A stretch of 64,000 nucleotides of DNA, from positions 12,544,716-12,608,715 of the forward strand of contig JACBWW010000012.1 in assembly GCA_020086605.1 (NCBI GenBank), written 5' to 3'. The DNA comes from Lanius collurio. Lineage: Eukaryota > Chordata > Aves > Passeriformes > Laniidae. Within the stretch, counting starts at the first letter, position 1. Each line of letters opens with the position of its first letter. Of the stretch, positions 10,928 through 25,900 are shown one piece after another. A program made the position numbers and the translations under genes. The notes under the pieces were generated by a model. It was not told where the DNA came from. It made no database searches and saw only the letters and a program-made list of their open reading frames with translations.

Positions 10928-13900
10928 GTAAGAGTCAAATATTCATTAGGAGATCAGACGTACTCTCTTTTGTGCCCTGAATATAATCCTTATTTTTGAA
11001 ATCATGTAGTCAGAGAATTAGTATGTGTGATCTGCATCTTATCAGTTCACTGTGAAGCCAGTCTTGAAGCATATAAATCTGCTATGTTGGCTTTGGCTGC
11101 TTGGTGATGTGGACTATTTTCCAAAATGACTTGTTCTCAAGGGCTGTAGAATTTGGTATCCTTAATACAAAAGTTTTCACATCTCAGTCTGGATTATGTG
11201 GTGGCAAAGCAGTGCAAGAGTTACTGTATTTCTGTATGTAGTATTTAATACAGAATAATTTAATACAGTGTAAATTAAATTGCCTTGTGTAAATCTTCAG
11301 TTAAGGTGTTTCTCATAATGAATTTGATTTTGTTGAAGAGTACTGGACAATAACTCTTTAAAGTGGTGTTACCACCTCTGCTGAGAGCTACTTACACACA
11401 GGTCAGCCAAGAACACTGCTGTAAGAGGGATGTAAGAACGGATGAAAAGCCACAGATCTACTCTGTACAGATGTTGGCTTTCAGTAGAGGGCATTTGCAT
11501 CCAGTCATTCAGATCTGTTCTCATTAAACTTCTTTTGTTCATACACCCCTTTGGTAAAAAAATTTCTGACTGCACAATCCCAATATAGGTATATTCATTG
11601 ATAAAAAATGTAAATGTATCACTGTACTTGTATGTTTTGGACATTATAAAACATAAAAATAGAAGTTTAAAAGGATGAGATAAGGATGAAGTAAACACTA
11701 CTTTAAAATGTTTTTAAGCTATTTTTCAATCTAAAAAGATTACTGTTAATAACTGTATTTCTTGCTGAGATCTATATGACTGAACGTGCATCATAATTTT
11801 AAAAATCTTTAACACTGTGATATCGGAATTTGAATATCTGGTTGTAAGTTCAGTTTATTTCAGTACTTGATCTTAATGGGTGTCATGCCTGAAAAATATA
11901 TCTTACAGAGATGCATAGATCCCCATGGAAGAAGTACATAGTTGCTTGCACTTACCAAAATTTATTTAATTATACTCATTTTTTCAGTCCTATCCAGTTT
12001 TGCAAAGGTTTTGCTCGAAATTGGACTAATAAATGACCCTTTCACCTGATGTCAATCAGTTTTTCTTCCAAATTAATGAGAAGTTGTTGCATGTCAGTGT
12101 TTTCAACCCCCTAAAACTCTCCTTGGGAATATTTTTAACAGGTCAGAGAGTTGTGTTTATATCTTTTTAAAGTGTACATATATAGGAGGTTTTCATAGGT
12201 GACACACATTTTGTTAACCAGCAAAACCGAACCAAAAATTATATCATTAGGTGAACATATCCAAATACCTATTTTCAAGATGCTTTCTCCAAAGCACAAG
12301 TTTCTTTTGAAAAGGAGTTACTTTCTTACTCATTGTTAAAATGACACCTTCACCTTGAAGGGGCACATTGAATGTTTAGTTTTTGGAAATTCCTGCTAGG
12401 TAGCAAACTGCTCACAGCCACTTGTCATCACCGAAAAGGTCAGTGAATTTGGAGTACTTGTCAAACCTGACACTTTTTTTTTTTTAGAAAAGACAACTCT
12501 TTTAAGCACTTTGCCACAAGTTATCCAGAGATTTGTATAATATTGTTTGAGGCTAACCAAAGGGACACTGTGTATGTGTTTTTCTCCTCTGAACTTTCTT
12601 TTTGTAACATGACTTGTAGCCTGACTTTGGTTTCAGCATCTCCATTTTCTATGGCAGCAAGGTTGTAGGTTCTTGAGCTGTGAGTTGTGGACCATTACCA
12701 TAAAGCTTCTCCATCTTTTTCCTTCTAAAAATTTTAAAGCCAAATGGTCTGGTTTTTCTCTTTCTGTGATGTTAGGCAAAACTTCAGTTTCTTCCTTCTT
12801 TCTCCTGTATAGAGTTTAGTTGTGTATCTTTAGGAAAATAAGGTTCATAGATACATATATCTCCCTTTCATTCCTCTGTCACCTGTAAGCCAGCTTTGAT
12901 CAAATTGTGTGAAAGTTAGAAGTGAAAACTGAGTATTTCTGAAGCAATTTTTTTTGTCAAATAGGCAAGCAAAACCCCACATTGATACCGCTATTAAAAC
13001 AAAAAGGTCGTAGCATAGCTTCAGTTATTTTATTGTACACCTTTTTATCTGGATGGAGGGGAGAGCCCAAACCATGGGAAATGAAGCTTGAAGAGTTTTG
13101 TGATCAGTAGATTTATCATCTCATAAGTCTATTGTGAGATTATTCCTGGAATAAATTTGTCTTGTTAGTACACAGGCATAGGTGTTAATCAGAGTAAATA
13201 GCCTATGCTTTTTATGCTGTAAACGATTATAAGCTATGAACATAAGCTGTGTAATTAAGTAATCAAAGCTCCCCCGACTTGGTTCATGTGCTGTGGAGTG
13301 TACACACATGCATGAAATGGAGTTGTTTACACTGAGGGCAGAGATACTCATTTAACTTTCTCTCAATGTAGGATTTTTCTGCTTTATGTTAAGTTTATGT
13401 TTTAGAAACTCCTATTAGTAGACCTTTGTTTCTTTTTGTCTTTAGGAAATTGTGAGAAATGCATTGGTAGTATAGGAAATAAAGCTATTCCACGAGTGTG
13501 GGCCTTTACAATTGGCTTGATCAGGCTGGGTTCACATGTGTCCCTATGGGGAGCCCCTATACATTCAATGGTGCTCTGCATGAGCACAGGGGTCCATCTG
13601 TACCCAGCCCGGTACCTTAGCCTGCAGCTATACCACCTAGAGCTGTGTGCTTATCAGAGCTAATAATGCAGGTAATGACAGCCTGTCCAGCACGTGTTCC
13701 AGAGCCGTCCAGGGAAAAGAAACCCTAAGGGTTACAAAAATAAATAAAAAGTAAAGGGTTTGTTAACTTAAGAAGTGATCCTGTTACCCTAGTGCACAGT
13801 TAAATGGGTGACTCATTGCCGTGCTTGGTTGTTAGCCTACCCAAAATGGCTTAGGGATGAAATAACCATGGAAAATGTGTCCACTTGATAATTTTTAAGA

Positions 13901-16900
13901 ACAATTAAGTATTGAGTCTGGTCATATTTCATTTTAATTAGATCATTTAAATTTGGTTACAACTTTATTTTCAGATTGTTCCAGTATAAGTTCTTGAGTG
14001 TGCTGCATGTATGTTACTTAAGAATTTTGTACCTGTCACTTACAGAATAATTTTTGTGTGATTTAAGTTTTTCAAGCATTTTGTTCAGTGAAAATGATTA
14101 TCTTAGTAATTTTGTTAACTTGGGTAGTAATTCTGTTAACGTGCTTTCTGGGAAACACTAGTCAGTTTTCTGTGACCATTATGTAAATATGCTTTATTGT
14201 GTTCATATCCATGCACTGTATGTGTTTATGTGAAATTGTGGGCAAAAGTGTTAAAAAACAAGCAAACAAAAAACCCCAACAACATTGTCATACTGGAATG
14301 TTTCACTGTAGTTTTACAAACTGTAGCATGAGTTTGCCTGAAATAATATTAAATTATATATTTCTGTATCAGCATATCCTTGGCATTTTAAACCTAAGTA
14401 ACGAAAAGGATTGTTTACTGGCCACTGCCTCCCTCATGTATTGCTTTTATGAAATAATTTCTGAAGCAAGCTGTTTTCCTGGTTTGCTTTAATTTCCAGT
14501 TACAAAATTTAAATATGAATAAGCTTCTTCGTCAGGATGGTGATCTTTAGCACGTCAAAAGTTCTGTAGTTTCATACAGCTGTGCTTTGCTTTCCATGAC
14601 TTCATGCTCTAAAACTAGGGACAACTCCATGCTTTGAAACTAGGGACAGTTATGGAAAAAACTGAAAGAGCTGTGGGTGACTCTTGATCATTTCTACAGA
14701 AAAGATTGTCAAATTTCTTGAGAGCACTTAATCTACTGTTCAAAGATACAGATTCTAAAACTGAACTTGATGGGGTTTTTTTGGTAACAGAAATACACAA
14801 ACTTGGACTGCCAGCTTAATTTGGTTTAATTTTGGGTTACTTGGCTTGGAAAATAGAAACAGCTGACTGACTTTAAGATGTTGTGGGTTTAGACTGTGGA
14901 GAAGTTGTCTTGAATTGAGATCCCAAAAAGAAATTACTGTGTCACAGAGTCAGTCATCAAATAAATTAGTTCTGTATTATATTTATTGTAGTTTTGTGTA
15001 TTTGTTGTACTGTTAAGCATTTCTGCCCACCTCCCAAAACCTCACAGCCTTTTTTTCTGGGAGAAGAACAACTTCATCTAGAGGCAAGGGGTTTAAGTTC
15101 TGAGCTATTTTCATCTGAATTTTGTTGTCTGTTACTGGTACATCATCTGGATTTGGGTCTTTAAAGTCACCAAGAGGGACCTGCAGACATCTTCGGTAAC
15201 TGACGCTCCTTCGAAAGGTTCAAGGATTCAAGTAGGAAATGGAATTACGTGCTTTTCAGGGTGAATACAGGGATAGATAGTTCAGTTCATCCTGGTTCTG
15301 CCATTTGATGGTGAAGTAAATGTAGCAATTTCTTATTTGAAGCATATTGTGAGAGACATCCATTGATCAAGATGACAAGTTGTTCTGTCCCTTTTAAAAA
15401 ATATCAGTAATTTATTTTAAAACTTTTTTATGAGAGACACACAGGGAAGGTATTCCTAACTTGTGCCAAGTTGAGGACCTTCACTGGAGAACACTGTTGT
15501 GATCATCCTGTTGTGGGAGCTGTGTAATTAAAGCAACTGGAGTCACATTGCTGAAAAAATCTCATGATACTTGGCAGGGCTTTAAAAAACAGTTGGGAAA
15601 GTGTGGCTGGAAAAGGACATTTCCAAGCAACCACCCTCCTCCCATTCACCGGATTTCCCATTAGCCCTCTCCTCCTCAGGGCTCGTGTTGATACTTAGTG
15701 AAGATGATGGGATGCAACACTACTGCAGGCTTCTCTACAGTTGAGCATGACCAGTGTCATCCAGAGTTTTGATAATGTGCAGTTACTCAACAGTCCTGTC
15801 ACTGACATTATCTCTGTCCCCGAAGGGGCCACCTGCTCTAGACCATGACCCTTACACCTGACATATCAAGGTCCATAAATCCAAAGAAATTTCTGATTGA
15901 ACTACATGTGGTGCTGTACATTTAAATGCCCAAGCACACCTTTAGATATTCCTTCTTAAAACAAAAATTCTTTTTACATATACTTTTCTGTCAGAAATGC
16001 AGATAATGAAATGTGTGAAATCCTTAGCAAATTTTGCTTGATGTTGTTCACTTTTCTTGGTATTGCAGGCCAAGTTCTATTAATTGTTGCCAACCCTTGT
16101 TGGATGCTGAGGGAGGATTAACCTGTTGGTACCTACAGTTCTGACACCAGAAGATGCTAAGACTGATAGTAGAGGGAAATTACTTGGCAGCTCTACTTAA
16201 AAATTTTGATGGGTCTTCTTGTATTAAAGCAAATTGAAACTAAAGTCACCATTTACAGCTGAACTTTGCTCATCCACTTTGCCTCACTGTGAAAATATAG
16301 TCCTTACAATTTTTTTTTTTAGTTCACATGTCCTAGCAGTATCTGAGAACACAGTGATCTTCTAATTGACCAAAGCAAAAAGGTCAAGTGACTGATAAAA
16401 ATCAATGAGTAAACATGACAGCTGCTAGTACCTTTTTTTAGATTGAGCTACTGTGATCAGGAATTGCTTACATGTGCTTATGTCCATATTATTCAGAGTT
16501 TAGTGGAAAACCTGAGAGGTTACATGGGAGGAATCATAGATTTGTTATGACCACAATAGCCTTCTCTTATGAGAATGAAAAAAGAATGCTGCATTATTAT
16601 CTGCAACTTCATTTTTGTGAGAGGTAGGTTAGTATAATTTGAGGACATAGTTTCAATTCAGCGGATGGAGAATGGAAGAAAAGTGTTGTCCTCTGTTGCT
16701 GTGTTTGTTATCTGAATATTGAAGTATATTATTGTCATACTGTGTGCAACCACATGACCCTGTATGAAGCTGTCGATATTCCATTATATTGTATGTGTTG
16801 TGCAGTTGTCAGTTATTTAAATTATTTTAGATGTTTTGATAGTTATATTTAGTACTGGTAGTAAATTACTAAGTGCTTTTTTTCTGCCTAGTGTTCCTCA

Positions 16901-19900
16901 AGAGTAAGATGCTGAATTTTTATATGATATTCTTGTTTGCACACAATTGCTTTTATTTTGGAAAAAAATATTCTGCGCTATATACTTCCAATGAGCATTT
17001 ACTCCCATCACATTTAACTATGTGAATTAATACAATCTCTAGAGGGATTATGGTATATTGAGCTTTGCTCCAACAAACTGGGCAGAGAGAACAGCTATAT
17101 GTAAATTAGAATTTGAAGAAATGAGATTCTAGATCTGTGTGGGTTTGTTTGTTTGTTTGTGTGAATGGAAACAGCATTAACTACCGTAAGGTATTTTACA
17201 GAAAGGATATATCAGGGCATATTGTATTGCTTGGTGATAGAAATTGCAGTGTTTTAGCTAGTTTTTAGGACTTTGGCGAAAATGTTCAGGGAGGGAAATT
17301 GTCCTGTTTGATTATTTTTGTTCTTTCCCCTCCATGTCATTTCAACCCAGCTGATGACAAGAAATGGCTCAGACTGCTAGCTTTACCACGGTAACTTGGT
17401 TTGTGGGGGTATTTTTTTTTAATTTTTTTTTTATTTATTAGGGAATGGAACAGCTTTTACAGGGACAAAGAGAAATGAAATCACTTTCAATGAAAGAAAG
17501 AGGCCTCATTATAGTCACCAACAGCAGTTATTGACAGCTACACTTCCTATTAACAAGGAGCATTTAAGAGTTTGGCTGTTGGATCTTTGGACTTGATCTA
17601 ATTTGCTAGCATTAATTAGTTTCTTTTGAGCACAGACACTTGGTGCTCACAGCTATAGATTTAGAGGACTAATTAGGACAGAAAATTGAACAGAATGGGG
17701 TAAGGCATTAACCTTCAACCATTACCAGCTGGGGCTCTGATAAAGACCACAGAGTCCAAATGCTCCTATTCATGCAAAGAGTACTCTAATGAATATCAAT
17801 TTCAGCCAGGTTGCCATATCTTACAAGCCCTGTCTTGATTTTGATTCTCTTACCTGGTAGAGATTTTTATGTATAGATATTAAACTGATATTGATAGTTT
17901 AGAGCTCATAGATGAGAACCTCAAGAGGTTACCTCTCTTTTGTCCAGTCTTTCAATTTGCTTTTCTCAAGTTACAGATTTTATTGGTTTCCAGCTAAGAT
18001 CCTGAATTTCAAATTGATTTCCCTGTCCAGCATAAATACATTAACATAGCCCAGATTAATTACATGTTCTTAACAAATGCTGGTTTAAATAGAGTATGCC
18101 TGTGTGTTTTTGGATTATTTTAATACATGGTAGTAATATCCATGGCAAGAATGCTCACCAAGCTAACTGCTGAAAGTTGAACAGTAGGATTGCTTCTTTT
18201 GCAGCTCTTATGGTGCGATACAATTATTTTATTGTGGTGTTTAGTTGGTAATCCAATTTTGGAAGGAAAACTGTTCTTCCAAACTATGGATTCATAGTGT
18301 TTTAACATCTGCAGAATGGGACTACTTTAACTGTATATAAGGAAAGGAGAAAACCCAATTGCCTTTGTCCTTTTATATAATTTCTTGGATTGTTGGAAGA
18401 GTTGAACTTGAAATGAAACATCAGGATCATCAGTTGTTTCTACCCTTTGGTCATATTACTGCTCCCTGACAAACTCCCCATTAAATCTGAATCATTGTTG
18501 CTGTTTTCATTTGACTTCTGTACCTGGAAATTCTTTGCCCAGTGATGAGAAAAGTGTAAAAGTCTCTTCTCTGTCATAATTTCTCCAAACTTGTTTTTTT
18601 CAGGAATGATGCTAGCATTGATGTATATGGCTTTTATGGGCTCTGATTATTTCCTGTTCTCCACTATTACACTCTACAGTGGTAGGCTGAATAGCTGGTT
18701 TCATGTCTTAGGGTCCTGCTGAGGTAAGATTGGCACAAACTATAAAAATAGAGAAATTGAACCTTGCCTTTTTCTACTGATCTTGGGGTATTTCATGGTG
18801 TTTAGATCAGTCTTTAGGGAACCCTGTGAGATGGGTGTTCATAGTGGAGGAGACAAGGTCAAGTGCTTCTCCCAACAAAAGCGTGAGGGTAGCCTGGTTA
18901 TGGCTCCAGCCACTTACTAATGCCTTTTCCCCAGATATTATATGTGGTCTTTGCTGATCTCATAGTTTTCTTTCCCAGTTGACACATTTTGATTCTTCTG
19001 TGTCAGGCATTCTTATCATCAGCAAATGAGCACAAACTTGGGATTCTATAAGGGTTTTTTTGCATCCATTCTGTTGATGGTGGTGATAACCTATGGGTGC
19101 AGTGTTAGAGTGTTACAGGGAGGTGTTACTGTGGCGTAGGTGGACAAAACGATGCACTGTTGGTGGCAGTACATGTGGCTCACAGTAGCTGTTATTTTAG
19201 CTGCCTGTCCTTTACAGTTTATTAAGTAGTTGCTCTGCAATTTTGGTTTATAACCCCTTTTAGATACTACATTCAACAGTTATACAGTTAGCACTTAGTG
19301 TAAATAAATCTTAATACTTTTAAGAGGTCATGCTGTATTCCCATTGTCTGTGTATAAATATTTATGTTGTATATGAATTATTAATATTGCCCTGGGGTTA
19401 CTTTCGCACAGAAAATAGGTTATTTTTCAGCTATCAAAGTCAGAATGTGTTGTATAGGTACAGAGAATAAAACTTAGTTTGGTCAAAAAGTATTGTATTC
19501 AGAAATACAATAAATAGTGAGCATTCAGGCAGCCTAAAAGCAATGTATTGACCTTGTACTCAGCATAAGGTGATAGGGGAAAGCTTCTGTCCATTCTTTA
19601 GAAAACACGTGAAGTTGACAGGTGTATTTACCAAAGAAAATTGCTTATCTGAATCTCAGAAATTGAAATGAAGCTCAACAGGAATTAATACTAAATGGAA
19701 ATCAGAATAGAAGTTGTAATTTACTTAATATGCTTTGATATAATGAGGCGGTGGATTATGAGAGCTGTAGTTCTGATCTCCATTTTTTTCCTGTAGATTG
19801 GAGACCTATACCTGTTGTGCATATCTTTGTGTAGAATGTTAGGAGTCAGCAGAGCCAGTCAAAAAAAGGGGCAGAAATCACGGATTTTATCAGGAAATAA

Positions 19901-22900
19901 GGGAAGACAAGTAAAAGTTGAACTGCAGTTTGACAGATACACTTTCAACAAGATGTGGTGTTCTAAGTGTTTTTCATTGCTTTCTGAAAAAAATGAAATC
20001 TCAAGTTTTTATCCTGTTTTGGGATGAAAACTTTATAAGCTTCTCTTTCCAAGTAGAACAGTAGTTCTAAAGATTGTGTAGCTCAAACTGAGTGAGTCGT
20101 CCCTCCAGCACTTATTCTTTGATGTAGTAGTTAATGGGCCCTGTGGTAACAACACTGACAATACATAAGGTTGTTTTTATAGTAGAAACAATGTTATCTG
20201 TTGGTGAATAAAACTATGTTCTTGTACATTATTTTTCAGGTCCTTTTATTAACAACAGCAACAAAAAATAATCCACCTCTTCCCCACTGCCAAATTTAGT
20301 TTTGTTGCTGTTGTAATTGCTTTTCAGTAGTTGTCTCTGTGGTGCTGCATAGAAAAAGAGTAGGGAGATTTGTGCTCTGAAGAGTGTTCTGCTTAAAGGT
20401 CTGATGCCTAAGAAAGGCTACATAATAAAAGGTCATAAAACGTTTATGCTGTATTGTCATCCCTCTGAATTTTCTTTTAATAGTCCTGCAGAAAAGAGCA
20501 CCTGGAATGTTTGCTGCCTCAGATCTGTATAGATGCCTCTACAGGAAGTGTAATTGTATAACAGAAAACAAGAGGTGTTTTGGATAAGGAATCAAGAGCT
20601 GCAGAGCTGGTCAGAGGGTAGGAAAGGGGATGGTCAAGGAATGCTAGAGCTGTACAGAGCTTTGCAGGTATGGATGAGGCTTTAAATTTATGATCAGGGA
20701 ACAAGAAAAGCAGTTTAGCTGCTGTAATGTAGATTTGAGAGGGATACTAGTTAAGGGTGTGAAAGGAATCATGGAATGGAGGAACCATAACAGTCCGGCT
20801 TTGTTTCTTGGTGACAGAAATGTCCCATACTCTTTGCTGTAACGGGATGCTCATGAAGTTCATGAAAATAAAGCACTGCAGAGTTGTCGCTTGAGATGTA
20901 ATTTCACCTATGGCTGTAGACTCTCTTGAAAGGTTATTTTAGGGAGACATAGCTAATGTTGGCAAAAAGAACTTCTGAATGCTATGGTTCAATTTGTGGG
21001 AAATATACAGAAAGTGGATAATGTGGAAACACACAGGAGAGAGTTGAAAGTAGGACTTCTTTATGCGATCTAGAAGGGTCTAACTATGCTTCAAAAGCAT
21101 GAACTTCAGTTCTGTGAAATGCTTATCAAACCTAAATGCCCTTGGAGGGCACATTTATCAAGCATAAAAGGGATGCAGGTCTGAAAGGATTTTGAGAAGA
21201 TACTTTGGGCCATCATCTTCTCTTGGGGCCCTACCTAGTATGCCTGTGTTTGTCCTGTAATCAGGTTAATGTTTCAGGTACTACAGACAGCCTGTTTCAG
21301 TGCTTAGTTTTATTTTACCATTCAAAGAATGCTTTTTGCTTTCTAAGTTTTTTGGGAGTTTGATGCCTAAACTAACTTTTGTTTGTATATCAAGCAATTT
21401 ATATTCTCAGACATTGGGCAGATTCCTAGTAGTGATCTGAACCAAAGCAGGTCTCTAAATGGGAAGAAACAGAATGATCTGATTTATGTTAAATAGGCAA
21501 AAGGGAAAAAGAAAAATAAAAGACTTGTTCAGTAACCATTCTGGAAAACTATTTCTATCAGAGTCTGAAATGGCTAATGGGAAGGTGTTGAACCCTGAGA
21601 TTCCAGAGTTGTTTTCAGGAACATGAAGAATTGTAAACACAAACCCCCAAAATCTTGAATGCTGTGGTGTTAAAAAAGACATTTAAATTCACAGGGAGAA
21701 CTTGTGCTTTCAGGTTCAAGAAAATTATATCCAATAAACAAGAATGACCACAGTCTGCAACTTTGAACTTTGGTGCTCATTACTTTTTTTCCTGCCTTTG
21801 GGGTGATAATTTTCTACAGTGAATCTGACAGCCCAGTCAAAATGATTCATAAGGCCAATGGTGAAAAGTACTCTTGATTTTTCTCTGGTGTAGATAGTCT
21901 TTGTCATTTCTTATCTGTCCTTATTGCCTCCTCGTATTTCTTTGCATGTGTTTTCTGAGTGGTTTGGGGTTTTTGTGCTTAATGTAGGCGTCAGCATATA
22001 TCTAGTTAATGAACAGAAACTTACCATTGTTTTCCATAGAATATGGAAAGAGGAATATAAAAGAATGTATACTGTTTGGGGTTATATAACTTAAGATTTA
22101 ATTAGTAATTAACTAATCTTTAATGGGGTGCTAGAAGAGCTCACAGCTTCTCTAGTATCTTCAATATTGGTCTTATCTTAAAAGTCTTATGTTTAAAATA
22201 TTTTATATTAGCTTCATGTAACAATGCTCCATGACAGTTGAGTGATAGTATTAATGGTTTTTCAGATTTCTCTTTGTAATGGAGGTGTCCCCATACTTTG
22301 GAAACTATTCCAAATTTAAGGGAATTAAAAGGCGTATTCATGGTTGTATGTGTGATGATTTTTTTTCATTTTATACATTCCAAACAGCTTGAGGAAGTTG
22401 TGAGTCCTTTGTGGGGAGTGAGAATGTTGTGCAAAAGATGCTTTTGCTTCAGCTAGACTGTCGTGTAAGTTCATTTTGATATGCTCTATCCATAAAACAT
22501 CCACAGTTTTAAACCAAAATACTGTTGGGGGAATTTATCCTCTTCACTCTGCTGTCAAATTCATGCAAATACTAGTTACTGACTGTGCATAAACCATTGA
22601 GAAACATTCGTTGCTGGGCAGAGAACACTTTGTAAATTACAGCCCCAAAAATAATTTTTGCAGTTCTATAGAAGGAAGATATTTAACAGAGTTGCAAACT
22701 TTTGCTTTAGCTACCTTCTCCCAACAGTAATTCAGATGAGCAGTTCTGGTCTCATAATTTTCTTTTCTGTGGTGGTTTCACTGCAGTGCTGTTTGTTCCA
22801 GACCTGATATTACAGATCTCTGTGGCCCTAATGTTTGAATTGCAATGACTTGACTTGCCTGAAAGCTAATTCAGCCACTCTAATAAAGAGGAGAAATAAT

Positions 22901-25900
22901 CACCTCTGTGAGTGTGTTAAAAGTACTTAAAGGTAATAATGTTTGGGTTGTGGTATCAGGTTCAGCCAGATACATTAAATTTAAACAGTAAATTTTAACA
23001 GTGACTATAATTGTTCTGTGCGAAGCAGGTAGAATTCTCTTGTTTCTAATGTAATATCATCAACGTCTTATTTTACATTTGATTATAAGTTTGGCGCACC
23101 AATGGTTGGGTTCTACTGTGCCACGGGCGTCCGTGTAAAGAGATCTGATAGTAACAAGTCTTTTGTATGTCCAGACCCTAACTGGTTGTACAACCACATT
23201 TTGATTGGGCATTTTTGTACTAACAGTTTTCAAGTCCTTGTCGTCTCTAAGCCTTGGCTGAACTTGTGGCAAAAAAAAGTCAGAATAAACATTTAAAGCT
23301 TGTTATATTTCAGGCAATCAGAGGGGATGAATCTGAGCAAGAAACAGAGTCTAGCCTTCCACTTCTCCCTTCTGCATTCTTTCAAAGCTCAGGGGGGATG
23401 GAAGTTACTTCTTCCTGTTCTTTAGAAAGGAAACTCTTGTAAGTGGAGCACCCTTGGAGCTCCTCAGACTCCTCCTTTGGTTTTGGTTTAACTCATGCAG
23501 GATGGGAGACATCTTATTCCAGCAGTAGTCCTCTCTCACTTCCCTTTTTACCCCTTCCCTGTCAAGGCTCGAGGCAACAAGGACAGCAAGTTACTTGCAG
23601 AATTAGCTTTGGGTGGGACGTGGAAATTTTAGGTGGCTAAAATGAGGTAAAGTGAATTCCACTGGTAGTCAATCTTAGTCTCTGTTTGGGCATGTAGATG
23701 GTGGTAAGACCATAAATGAAGAAGAGCTGTCATGATCAAAGATATGGGCCAGGGTGTTGATATGCATAATACAAGGATGGCAGTGCTATCAGTTTTTGTT
23801 TGGGTATTTGATCTGCAAAATCTTTTTAGAAAGCCTTGGAATTTGCAAGCATTTCCTAAGGATTCCTTTGAGCTGTTTCTTTCCTGTCTGTCTCTGGTTA
23901 CTTCCATGTCTTGGAAATCTTGTTGGTGTGTTAGTGCCTGCTCTGACATTAAGTGTCAGTGTGCCTGCAGGTTCTGTGCAGGTGTGGACTGGCAGGATAG
24001 TAAGTGTCTTTCAGCTCCCAACAAGATCTGATGGGAGTAGGGGAAAGGCAGTGGATGCCTTCTGGTTCATGGCAAGCAAGGCTCAGCTGGATGCTGGTTG
24101 CCAGTTTTAAAATTTGGAAGAACACTTGGAATTGAATGTGGGGTTTTTATTTTTATGGCTCCAATTACTTTCCTTTTTTTTTTTTTTTTACTTTCACCAC
24201 TGGCAGCAGTCCTGGACTCTAGCTAAAGACCAAAATCTAAAAGACACTATTTTTCATAACTAATTTGATATCTTGTTTCCCATTTCATCACTTTTTTTTT
24301 TTTTTTTTTTTTGTTCACCAAATATATAAGGCTGAAATTTTGGTATGTAGGGAAAATTAGCAAATAATCTGAACAGTGTAAACTTTGATTCATAAATGTG
24401 AGACTTGCAACCAGACTGCTTTACAAGAAAACAGATGCCATGCAATAAATTAATACTAAGCTGAATAATAAACAAGATGTATTGTTAAAGATCTTTAATG
24501 CAAAGAAAGTGATTTCAGACTTTCATATGCTTGTTTTCTGTCTTTGTTTTAAATGAAGCCTTTGCATGTGTTTCCTTTATTGTTCTCTTTTGCACACATT
24601 TGAGCTTTCTTGGGTTGAGGACTCAGTCTCTGGTTGGGCAGTGGTCATTAACTTACACTAAATAGGCAGCAATAATGTGATCTGAAAATGAAAAGGATTC
24701 ATTTCTTTTAAACGATGCAAAAAAACCCCAAGGTTGAAGGAAATAGTTTACATAATCTGTAAACTAGTTAAGGAGCTGAATATTTATGCAGGTTGAAATT
24801 GAAGCTTAGTTGCCCTCTAGGGGTTTTACATTAATACAGCATATGCTAGCTTTTGGGTAGTTTTTTTCTTCTTTCAGAATAAAGGTGAGACAAGTCTTTG
24901 GAAAAAAACTTACATACTGACAAATCTGTGGTGGTAGAGGCATGTGTACATCTGCATTCGGTGAGTAAAACTCATTTAGTTCAAAACCCAGAAAATGGAG
25001 GAAAATTTTTAGCCAGATTATGTTCTTTTTAATTTCATTGTACCAGTGGAGAATACACTCACAGTCAACCAGTCACAGCACTGAAGTCTCAGCCAGAAAA
25101 GGTCCTTGCTTTCAGTCCTAAGAGAAGACAGAAAGTCACAGGGGGCTGTAATGGCAGCACCGAGACCCTCAGTCAGTTTCTGCTCATGTCCCAGCTGCTG
25201 AATGCTGCTTCAAATTCTTGTGTCCTCAGCTGCCACTAACTAATGCACAGGGGTCTTCTGTCACTTCTGGTCTTACAGCAGGTTGAACCCTGGATATGAG
25301 TCCTGTGATTGAATGTGTTAGAAACAAACTTTGTCTTCTCCTTTAGAAAGCAATTGACAAAAACAGTAGTTCTTGATTGTTTGGATAGGCGTGTGGTATT
25401 TCTTTGGAAGTGTCCTCATGCCATGGGAAGAAGTGTGACAAATGGCTTCTATACTGGAGCTACATACATATAACCCCTTGTCTTAACTTTTAGTATCTCC
25501 TTTGCCAATGATTTTGTAGCAGATGCACTGTTAATATACTTATTTGAACAATTGCTAAATAAATTCCTAAGAGTTCAGTTGTTTTTCCAAATATGGAAAC
25601 TACATTTATGAGATTATTTTTGCTGGTTTTCTCATAGCGGTGTTGACACTGTATTACTCTAAAATGTTTTTGCATCAGAAATAAGATAATTGGAGCAGGC
25701 AGAATAGATGCCCTTAAACAACCCCCTTCTGCCAAACTTGAGTCTCTGTGCATACAGCTTGAGGAGCACTGTGTAGTCAACTGTCAGAAGGTAGAGCACT
25801 GTCCCTGAGGGTTCATTACACTGAACTACACCTGGATTTGTGCTAGTAAAGTCAATGATCTTACACAGATTTTTATGCCATTTGCCTGTTAAGCTTTACA

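Noticed and set aside
23102..23296. Frame with FVCPDPNWLYNHI that faintly recalls chemokine CxDP wording
   Set aside because: No signal peptide, no CC or CxC motif in the right place, no splice structure; resemblance limited to a few residues.
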